Source: Novosphingobium sp. JCM 18896 (GTDB lineage Bacteria > Pseudomonadota > Alphaproteobacteria > Sphingomonadales > Sphingomonadaceae). Taken from it: DNA of 64,000 bases. The notes beneath the pieces were generated by a model that did not search any database, was not told where the DNA came from, and saw nothing but the letters and a program-made list of their open reading frames with translations. Shown here piece by piece: positions 37,141 through 43,893 of this stretch. Made by a program: the position numbers and the translations under genes. Position 1 is the stretch's first letter, and the number at the start of each line of letters is the position of its first letter. The stretch spans positions 186,001 through 250,000 of the forward strand of contig NZ_JAPCZF010000003.1 in the NCBI RefSeq assembly GCF_025938095.1, read 5' to 3'.

Positions 37141-37623
37141 TCACTCCTCGAGTAGGCTGCGCAGCATCCAGGCGGTCTTCTCGTGAACGTCGAGCCGCTG
37201 GGTCAGCAGGTCGGCGGTCGGCTGGTCGTTGGCTTCGTCGACCAGGTCGAACAGCCCGCGCGCGGTGCGTGCCGTCGCTTCCTGCGCGGCGACCAGGTGC
37301 TCGACCATCTCGAGCGCCTTGGGCTGGCCGCGGACCTCCTTGATCGAGGCGAGTTCGGCGAATTCGCCATAGGTGCCGGGCGCGGGGAAGCCGAGCGCGC
37401 GGATGCGTTCGGCGATCAGGTCGAGCGCGTTCCACTGCTCGGTATACTGCCCCATGAACATCAGGTGCAGCGTGTTGAACATCGGCCCGGTGACGTTCCA
37501 GTGGAAGTTGTGCGTCATCAGGTAGAGCGTGTAGCTGTCGGCCAGCAGCTTCGAGAGGCCGCCGGCGATATCCGCGCGCTGCTGCTCGGTCATGCCGATG
37601 TTGATCGCTCGACTCTTTCCCAT
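37141..37623 (-). CDS. dps: Dps-family DNA-binding ferritin-like protein
   Basis: 160-residue Dps/ferritin-like miniferritin that oxidises and stores iron and protects DNA from peroxide. Ferroxidase residues are in THNFHWNVTGPMFNTLH and FMGQYTEQWNALDLIAERIRALG (His, Asp and Glu at the dimer interface). The ATG at 37623 (MGKSRAIN) follows GCGGAG. The C-terminal DVHEKTAWMLRSLLEE is typical. Confidence 0.95.
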   Translation of the reverse strand: MGKSRAINIGMTEQQRADIAGGLSKLLADSYTLYLMTHNFHWNVTGPMFNTLHLMFMGQYTEQWNALDLIAERIRALGFPAPGTYGEFAELASIKEVRGQPKALEMVEHLVAAQEATARTARGLFDLVDEANDQPTADLLTQRLDVHEKTAWMLRSLLEE

Positions 37624-37744
37624 GGCTTGGCTCCGCTTGTTCGTGATCCGCACTATAGTCGGCTGGCGCGCGGACGCGCTCATACCCTGGTATAGTAGAG
37701 CGGCGGGGCCCGCCGTCCAGAGGCGTCGAGACGTGCCGTGGGGA

Positions 37745-38563
37745 TCAGGCGGCGACGCCGCCTTCGACCATCAGGGTCGAGCCGCTCATGAACATGGCCA
37801 GGTCGGAGACCGCGAAGAGGATCACGCGCGCGACGTCGTCGGCGACGCCGAGCCGGCCGACGGGACTGCCGCCGATGCCGGGGATCGGGATCTTCTTGAG
37901 CGCTTCCGCATCGAGGCTGGCGAGGTGCATGGTCTTCTCGGTCAGGCAGACGCCCGGCGCGATCCCGAGCACGCGGATCGCCTTGGGCCCGAACTCGAGC
38001 GCCATCGTCTTGGTCAGGCCGACGACGCCGTGCTTGGAGCCGGTGTAGGCGGCCTGGCCCGGCGCAATGCCGCGCAGGCCGGCGAGCGAGGCGACGTTGA
38101 CGATCACCCCAGGCATGTCGGCCGCGATCATGCGTCGCGCTGCTTCGCGCGCGCCGACGAAGGTTCCGCGCAGGTTGATCGCCTGGACCGTGTCGAACTC
38201 CTCGTCGGTCAGGTCGAGCAGCGGCTTGTGCGAAGGGATGCCGGCGTTGTTGACCCAGATGTCGATGCCGCCGAATTCGGCGACGGCGAGGTCTGCCGCG
38301 GCTGTGATCGACATGGGGTCGCTCGCGTCCATCCGCACCGACAGGACGCGGGGGCCATAGGCGGCGCTCAGTTCGGCGGCGGTCGCCGCGGCCGCTTCGG
38401 CGTCGATGTCGCCGATCAGCACGGTCGCACCGGCTTCGGCAAGACGGCGGGCCGTGGCCTTGCCCAGACCCCAGGCCGCACCGGTGACGACGGCGCGGCG
38501 TCCTGCGAGCGAGACGAGCTCGGCGATCGAGCGGGCGGAGACGTCGGCAACGGCATTGGGCAT
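37745..38563 (-). CDS. Short-chain dehydrogenase/reductase
   Basis: 272-residue NAD(P)-dependent SDR. The cofactor glycine motif is VTGAAWGLGKA (about 27-37), the NNAG motif is WVNNAGIP, and the active site has Ser in VNVASLAG and YTGSK. The Asp at the end of strand 2 (IGDID) favours NAD. The C-terminal GSTLMVEGGVAA is typical of the family. It is monocistronic, with a candidate operator just upstream. Confidence 0.92.
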   Translation of the reverse strand: MPNAVADVSARSIAELVSLAGRRAVVTGAAWGLGKATARRLAEAGATVLIGDIDAEAAAATAAELSAAYGPRVLSVRMDASDPMSITAAADLAVAEFGGIDIWVNNAGIPSHKPLLDLTDEEFDTVQAINLRGTFVGAREAARRMIAADMPGVIVNVASLAGLRGIAPGQAAYTGSKHGVVGLTKTMALEFGPKAIRVLGIAPGVCLTEKTMHLASLDAEALKKIPIPGIGGSPVGRLGVADDVARVILFAVSDLAMFMSGSTLMVEGGVAA

Positions 38564-38588
38564 GGTTTCAGGCCTCGGTGTTGGAATT

Positions 38589-38609
38589 TATGCGATAGTG
38601 TGTCGCATA
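38589..38609. promoter_or_regulatory. Candidate operator upstream of the SDR gene
   Basis: TATGCGA (38589-38595) and TCGCATA (38603-38609) form a perfect 7-bp inverted repeat with a 7-base spacer, 26 bases upstream of the SDR start. It fits a dimeric TetR- or GntR-type site. No regulator gene is adjacent. Confidence 0.5.
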
Positions 38610-38773
38610 TATAGGATTTCCAGTCAACGCGACGTGTCGGGGTCCGTGCGTCGGACCCGCCGCCGATCGGACCGCGCTAGGCAAATCTTTACGGTTCCTT
38701 AGCTTGTTAACCATAATTCGCAGGACTGCATTTGCCTTTGCCAGCGGCCTCGCCGGTGGCTTCGGAGTGGCCG

Positions 38774-40216
38774 ATGAGCGTTGCGAACTGGAATCCTGCC
38801 AAACTGACGCTGGTCGTGGATCTCGACGACACGCTGATCCGCACGGATTCGCTGTTCGAGGCTTTCTGGTCGGCCTGCACCGCCAAGTGGTACACGCCCT
38901 TGGCCGCGCTCGCCGCGCTGCCGCGCGGACCGCTCGCGCTCAAGCAGAAGTTGCACGCCATCGCTGGCCTCGACGCCGCGAGGCTGCCCTACAACGACGA
39001 GGTGCTCGAACTCGTGTGCGACTGGCGCGCGCGCGGGGGCCGGGTCGCACTCGTCACCGCCTCGCTCCAGGCCACGGCCGACGCAGTTGCGGCGCATCTC
39101 GGCCTGTTCGACGAGGCGCACGGATCGGGCGATGGCATCAATCTCAAGGGCCAGAACAAGGCGCGGTTCCTGCAGCAGCGGTTCGGCGCCGGCGGCTATA
39201 GCTACATCGGCGATGCGCCGGCGGACCTGCCGGTCTGGGAGCATTCGGCCGGCGCGGTGACGGTCAATCCCAGTGCGGCCTTCCGCGCAAGGGTCGACGC
39301 GCTGGGCAAGGACACCACCCACCTCGACGCGGCGCCGACCAGCGCGCGCGACTATCTGCGCGTGCTGCGGCCGCACCAGTGGCTCAAGAATGCGCTGATC
39401 CTCCTGCCGATGCTGGCCGCGCATCAGCTGACCGCGGCAACCTTGTGGCAGTCGCTGCTCGCCGTCGTCGCGTTCAGCCTGGTCGCTTCGTGCACCTATG
39501 TGCTCAACGACCTGCTCGATCTCGCCGCCGACCGCGCGCATCCGCGCAAGTGCCGGCGGCCTTTCGCCTCGGGGGCGGTCAAGGTCAGCCATGGGACCTG
39601 GATGGCGCCGCCGCTCGGTCTCGCGGGCGGGGCCGTCGCGCTGCTATCGGGCCCCGGGCTCTTCGCCATGCTGCTCGGTTATTTCGCGCTGACCACGGCC
39701 TATTCGCTGTGGCTCAAGCGCATGGTCGTGATCGACATCTGCATGCTCGCGGTGCTCTACACCATGCGCATCCTCGCGGGTTCGGTCGCCACGGGGCTGC
39801 CGGCCTCGGTCTGGCTGCTCGCTTTCTCGACCTTCTTCTTCTTCTCGCTCGCGAGCGTGAAGCGCCAGGCGGAGCTGGTCGACGGTATCGCCTCGGGCAC
39901 CGTCCGCGCGCATGGCCGCGGCTATCACGTCGACGACCTCGCGATCATCGGCAACATGGCGGTCTCGTCGGGCATGGTTTCGGTGCTGGTGCTCGCGCTC
40001 TATGCCAATTCGGACCCGGTGCGGCAGCTCTACTCGCTGCCCGAAGTGCTCTGGGGCGTCTGCCTGGTCCTGCTGTTCTGGAACAGCCGCATCGCCATCC
40101 TGACCCATCGCGGCCAGATGCACGACGATCCGCTGGTCTTCGCCGCGCGCGATCCGGTCAGCTATGGCTGCGTCGCGGCGGTCGGCCTGCTCGCGCTCGC
40201 GGGTACCTTGCTGTGA
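38774..40216 (+). CDS. HAD-UbiA fusion: candidate polyprenyl-phosphate phosphoribosyltransferase with phosphatase domain
   Basis: 480-residue two-domain protein. Residues about 10-190 are a HAD phosphatase: motif I DLDDT (D16, D18), motif II VTAS, a Lys in LKGQNK and motif IV GDAPAD. Residues about 195-480 are a UbiA-type membrane transferase: NDLLDLAAD (N245, D246, D249, D253), then KRMVVIDICMLAVLYTMRILAGS with eight or so helices. This UbiA type resembles Rv3806c, which transfers phosphoribose from PRPP to decaprenyl phosphate. It heads the gtrA-dprE1-dprE2 operon, so DPPR synthesis is the best guess and the HAD domain may remove the 5-phosphate. The ATG follows CGGAG. Confidence 0.85.
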   Translation: MSVANWNPAKLTLVVDLDDTLIRTDSLFEAFWSACTAKWYTPLAALAALPRGPLALKQKLHAIAGLDAARLPYNDEVLELVCDWRARGGRVALVTASLQATADAVAAHLGLFDEAHGSGDGINLKGQNKARFLQQRFGAGGYSYIGDAPADLPVWEHSAGAVTVNPSAAFRARVDALGKDTTHLDAAPTSARDYLRVLRPHQWLKNALILLPMLAAHQLTAATLWQSLLAVVAFSLVASCTYVLNDLLDLAADRAHPRKCRRPFASGAVKVSHGTWMAPPLGLAGGAVALLSGPGLFAMLLGYFALTTAYSLWLKRMVVIDICMLAVLYTMRILAGSVATGLPASVWLLAFSTFFFFSLASVKRQAELVDGIASGTVRAHGRGYHVDDLAIIGNMAVSSGMVSVLVLALYANSDPVRQLYSLPEVLWGVCLVLLFWNSRIAILTHRGQMHDDPLVFAARDPVSYGCVAAVGLLALAGTLL

Positions 40217-40638
40217 GCCCAGCGACGCTGGTGCTGCGCTACGTTGCCTTCGCGGTGATCGCGACGGCGGGCAATCTCGCGACCCAGCGTGTGGTCCTCG
40301 GCTTCGACCACGGACACCTGACCTACTATCCCGCCTTGCTCGCCGGCACGGCGGTGGGGCTCGTTATCAAGTACCTGCTCGACAAGCGCTGGATCTTTGC
40401 CGACCCGTCGCGCGGGCTGGCCGCGCACGGCCGCAAGTTCACGCTCTATACCCTGATGGGCGTGATCACGACCGCGATCTTCTGGGGTGCGGAGACCCTG
40501 TTCTGGCTCGTCTGGCAGACCCAGGCTGCGCGCGAAGCCGGGGCGATCGTGGGGCTTTCGATCGGCTACTTCGCCAAGTATCACCTCGATCGCCGTCACG
40601 TCTTCACCGGCGGCGCAGGGGCAGGGCAAGCGACATGA
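40213..40638 (+). CDS. GtrA-family membrane protein
   Basis: 141-residue protein with four membrane helices (LRYVAFAVIATAGNLATQR; YPALLAGTAVGLVIKYLLDKRWIF; FTLYTLMGVITTAIFWGAETLF; EAGAIVGLSIGYFAKYHLDRRHVF). The LDKRWIF motif is the family hallmark. GtrA proteins take part in flipping or presenting polyprenyl-phosphate sugars. In Mycobacterium tuberculosis the GtrA-family Rv3789 lies directly before dprE1, as here. The GTG start overlaps the previous stop; the end overlaps dprE1 by 4 bases. Confidence 0.9.
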   Translation: MSPATLVLRYVAFAVIATAGNLATQRVVLGFDHGHLTYYPALLAGTAVGLVIKYLLDKRWIFADPSRGLAAHGRKFTLYTLMGVITTAIFWGAETLFWLVWQTQAAREAGAIVGLSIGYFAKYHLDRRHVFTGGAGAGQAT

Positions 40639-41957
40639 TGATCTCGGGCTGGGGGCGCTATCCGCGACAGGATTGCGTCGTCCATAGTCCCCGATCCGAA
40701 GCCGATCTGCGCGGGCTGGTCGAAAGGGGGCCGGCGATCGCGCGCGGCAATGGCCGCGGCTATGGCGACTGCGCGCAGCAGCCGGCCAACACCGTGTCGA
40801 TGCTCAAGCTCAACCGCATGCTCGCCTTCGATGCCGATACGGGGCTGCTCGTGGTCGAGGCCGGGGTTCTGCTCGCCGAGGTGATCGACGCCTTCCTGCC
40901 GCGCGGCTGGTTCCCGCCGGTGACGCCGGGCACCAAGTTCGTCACGCTGGGCGGCATGGTCGCGGCCGACGTCCACGGCAAGAACCACCACCGCGACGGC
41001 TCTTTCGGCCGCTTCGTCGCCTGGCTCGACCTGCTCGACGGCACGGGGGAAGTGCGGCGCTGCAGCGCGCAGAGCGATCCCGAGCTGTTCGCCGCCACGA
41101 TCGGCGGCATGGGGCTGACCGGCGTCATCCTGCGCGTGGCTTTTCACCTGCAGCGGGTCGAGAGCGGCTGGATCCGCCAGACCACCTTGCCCGCACCCGA
41201 TCTCGACACGGCGATGCGGCTGTTCGAGGACCACGCCGATGTGCCCTATTCGGTGGCCTGGATCGACTGCCTGGCCGGCGGTCGCAGCCTTGGCCGTTCG
41301 GCGATCATGCTCGGCGAGCACGCGGTCGCCGCGGACCTGCCCGAAGCCTTGCGCATGGCGCCGTTCCGCACGCCGCGCCGCAAGTTGCGCAACGTCCCGT
41401 TCGACGCGCCGGCGGGTCTGCTCAACGGCTTGACGGTCAGGGCGTTCAACGCCGTCTACTATCGCCGTCAGGTGATGAAGCGCGGGCTGCAACTGGTCGA
41501 TTGGGACAGCTATTTCTATCCGCTCGACGCGCTCGGCCAGTGGAACCGGATCTATGGCGGCCGCGGCCTGCTGCAGTTCCAGTGCGCGCTGCCGCTCGCT
41601 TCCGCCCGCGCCGGGCTGGCCGAACTGCTGGCGGCGATCTCCGCCAGCGGGCAGGGCTCGTTCCTCGCCGTGCTCAAGCGGCTCGGCGGCCTGCCCGGCG
41701 GCACGTTCTCGTTCCCGCTCGACGGCTATACGCTCGCGCTCGACTTTCCCGTCTCGGCGAAGGTGCTGGCGCTGATGGAACGGCTCGACGCGATCGTGCT
41801 CGCGCACGGCGGCCGGTTCTATCTGGCCAAGGACAGCCGGATGAGCGCAGCCACCTTGCGCGCCAGCGATAGGCGCGTCCCCCAATTCCTCGCCTTGCGC
41901 CAGGCCGAAGGCGCCGCCGCCTTCGCCTCGAGCCAATCCGAAAGACTGGAACTATGA
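40635..41957 (+). CDS. dprE1: DprE1-like polyprenyl-phosphoryl-ribose 2-oxidase (FAD)
   Basis: 440-residue FAD oxidase of the VAO/GLDH fold, oxidising the ribose 2-OH of polyprenyl-phosphoryl-ribose to the 2-keto intermediate. The FAD-binding segment RGNGRGYGDCAQQ, the active-site DVHGKNHH (H114, G115, K116) and the C-terminal AKDSR (K399) match M. tuberculosis DprE1 positions H132, G133, K134 and K418 with a near-constant offset. By the same offset the position of Cys387, the benzothiazinone target, is Ala368 (YTLALDFP). It overlaps the gtrA and dprE2 genes by 4 bases. Confidence 0.92.
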   Translation: MMISGWGRYPRQDCVVHSPRSEADLRGLVERGPAIARGNGRGYGDCAQQPANTVSMLKLNRMLAFDADTGLLVVEAGVLLAEVIDAFLPRGWFPPVTPGTKFVTLGGMVAADVHGKNHHRDGSFGRFVAWLDLLDGTGEVRRCSAQSDPELFAATIGGMGLTGVILRVAFHLQRVESGWIRQTTLPAPDLDTAMRLFEDHADVPYSVAWIDCLAGGRSLGRSAIMLGEHAVAADLPEALRMAPFRTPRRKLRNVPFDAPAGLLNGLTVRAFNAVYYRRQVMKRGLQLVDWDSYFYPLDALGQWNRIYGGRGLLQFQCALPLASARAGLAELLAAISASGQGSFLAVLKRLGGLPGGTFSFPLDGYTLALDFPVSAKVLALMERLDAIVLAHGGRFYLAKDSRMSAATLRASDRRVPQFLALRQAEGAAAFASSQSERLEL

Positions 41958-42691
41958 CCGCAGATCCTGTGCTCGTCCTCGGTGGCAAGTCCGACATCGG
42001 CCTCGCCCTTGCGCACCGCTTCGCTGCGGCCGGCCATCCGATCCAGCTTGCGGCGCGCGACGCGGCAGCGCTGGCTGCGGACAAGGCCGACATCGAACTG
42101 CGCCACGGCGTTACGGTGACTCTGCACGAGCTCGACATTCTCGCCACGGAGAGCTTCGCGGCTTTCCTCGATAGCTTGCCGGCGCTGCCGGGCACGGCGG
42201 TCTGCGTCGTCGGTCTGCTCGGCGATCAGGCGAAGTCCGAGGCCGATGCCGAAGCCGCGACGCTGACCTTCCGCAGCAATTTCGAAGGACCGGCGCTGCT
42301 GACCGGCCTGATCGCCAACCGCTTCGAGCAGCGTGGCAGCGGCACCTTGGTGGGCATCAGCTCGGTCGCGGGCGAACGCGGCCGCGCGAGCAATTACGTC
42401 TACGGCTCGGCCAAGGCCGGCTACACGGCTTTCCTCTCGGGCCTGCGCAATCGCCTGGCGAAGAAGGGCGTCCAGGTCCTGACCGTGCTGCCGGGCTTCG
42501 TCGCCACGCGCATGACCGCGGGCATGGACCTGCCGGCCAAGCTCACCGCACAGCCGGCCGAAGTCGCGGGCGCCGTGTTCAAGGCCGTCGGCGCGGGGCG
42601 CAACGTGCTCTACGTCAAGCCGGTGTGGTGGGCGATCATGACGATCATCCGCGCGATCCCCGAGCGAATCTTCAAGGGCATGAGCATTTGA
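41954..42691 (+). CDS. dprE2: DprE2-like decaprenylphosphoryl-2-keto-ribose reductase (SDR)
   Basis: 245-residue SDR that would reduce the 2-keto intermediate to polyprenyl-phosphoryl-arabinose. The cofactor motif is LGGKSDIGLALA and the catalytic segment is ISSVAGERGRASNYVYGSAKAG, with the DprE2-typical GER-R-SN-VYGS-KAG pattern and Y/K pair. The C-terminal KPVWWAIMTIIRAIPERIFKGM is an amphipathic tail like that of DprE2. It is coupled to dprE1 and to the downstream glycosyltransferase. Confidence 0.9.
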   Translation: MTADPVLVLGGKSDIGLALAHRFAAAGHPIQLAARDAAALAADKADIELRHGVTVTLHELDILATESFAAFLDSLPALPGTAVCVVGLLGDQAKSEADAEAATLTFRSNFEGPALLTGLIANRFEQRGSGTLVGISSVAGERGRASNYVYGSAKAGYTAFLSGLRNRLAKKGVQVLTVLPGFVATRMTAGMDLPAKLTAQPAEVAGAVFKAVGAGRNVLYVKPVWWAIMTIIRAIPERIFKGMSI

Positions 42692-43893
42692 CCCCAGCGT
42701 CGCCATCTGGATTGGCGACGAGCAGGCCCGTGCTGATCGCCGTGCTGGCGGTCTCGGCTCTGCTCGCGCTGGTCTCGGCGGTGCTGTTCCAGGTGCCCGG
42801 ATTGCTTGGGCGCGACAAGGTCCTGACCGATTTCGATGCCTTCCACATCGCCGGGACCATGGCGGCGCAAGGTCGGGCCGAAGCGACCTATCGCGCGACC
42901 GACATGCTCGCCGCGCAGCAGGCGATCACCGGGGGGCAACTGCTGTTTCCCTGGACCTATCCGCCGCCCTACATGCTGTTCGTCGCCGGGCTGGCGCAGC
43001 TGCCGATCGGCCTCGCCTATCTGCTGTTCGTGAGTGCCAGCCTGCTGTTCTACCTCACGGTCCTGCGACGGATTGCCGGCGATCATCTGCCCGGCACCTT
43101 GATCGCGGTGCTGCCGGCGGTGCTGCTGACCGTCCGCACCGGGCAGAATGGATTTCTCACTGCGGGGCTCATCGGTGCTTTCCTGCTGGCCTTCCCGGCA
43201 CGACGCGCGGGGGCCGGGCTGCCGCTGGGGCTGATGTGCATCAAGCCGCATCTCGCCGCGGGGATCGGCCTGCTCGCGTTGTTCGGTCGGCGTTGGAACG
43301 CCATGGCCGTGGCGGCGGGTGTGGTCGCCGCCGCTGCCTCGACTGCGACGCTCGCCTTCGGGCCCGGCGTCTGGCCGGCCTTCCTCGGCGGCGTGCGCGA
43401 GGCCGGGGATTTCCTCGCGGCCGGATACTATCAGCTGTTCCGCATGACCTCGGTCTATGCCTGCGCCCGCAGCCTCGGGGCCTCGGCCTCGCTGGCGATG
43501 GTGCTGCACGGGCTGGCCGCGCTGGTCGCGATCGGCCTGTTCCTGCGGCTCTGGCACCGCGGCGACGAGCCGCGGATCCTCGCGGCGGCGGCCTGCGCGG
43601 TTTCGCTGTTCGTCAGCCCCTACAACTACGACTACGACCTCACGATCCTCGGCCTCGCGATCGGTTTCGTGCTGCCTGCGATCGTCATGCGCGCGCGCGC
43701 CGGCGAACTGGCCCTGCTGCTGCTGCTCGCGTGGTTCGTCACCGGCTACGGCTTTGCCATGGCCAGCCTGGGTGAGGGCGGGGCCGGCGGGCCGCAGCCC
43801 GCCGAATGGCCGTCGCTGACGGCCCCCGCGCTCGCGCTGCTGATCGCAGCCGCAGCAGCGATCCTCAGGCGTCCTGCCCCTCCCGCGACCTAG
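42688..43893 (+). CDS. GT87/DUF2029-type polyprenyl-phosphate-dependent membrane glycosyltransferase
   Basis: 401-residue GT-C-type protein with about ten membrane helices. An acidic pair in the first extracytoplasmic loop (TDFDAFHIAG) is typical of polyprenyl-phosphate-sugar-using GT87/DUF2029 enzymes. Other marks are PWTYPPPYMLFVAGLAQLP, TGQNGFLTAGLIG, CIKPHLA and the C-terminal SPYNYDYDL. Its place after dprE2 parallels aftA in mycobacteria, so it is a candidate arabinofuranosyltransferase. TTG 42688 overlaps the dprE2 stop; no better start lies between. It is convergent with the phospholipase gene (4-base stop overlap). Confidence 0.82.
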   Translation: MTPASPSGLATSRPVLIAVLAVSALLALVSAVLFQVPGLLGRDKVLTDFDAFHIAGTMAAQGRAEATYRATDMLAAQQAITGGQLLFPWTYPPPYMLFVAGLAQLPIGLAYLLFVSASLLFYLTVLRRIAGDHLPGTLIAVLPAVLLTVRTGQNGFLTAGLIGAFLLAFPARRAGAGLPLGLMCIKPHLAAGIGLLALFGRRWNAMAVAAGVVAAAASTATLAFGPGVWPAFLGGVREAGDFLAAGYYQLFRMTSVYACARSLGASASLAMVLHGLAALVAIGLFLRLWHRGDEPRILAAAACAVSLFVSPYNYDYDLTILGLAIGFVLPAIVMRARAGELALLLLLAWFVTGYGFAMASLGEGGAGGPQPAEWPSLTAPALALLIAAAAAILRRPAPPAT

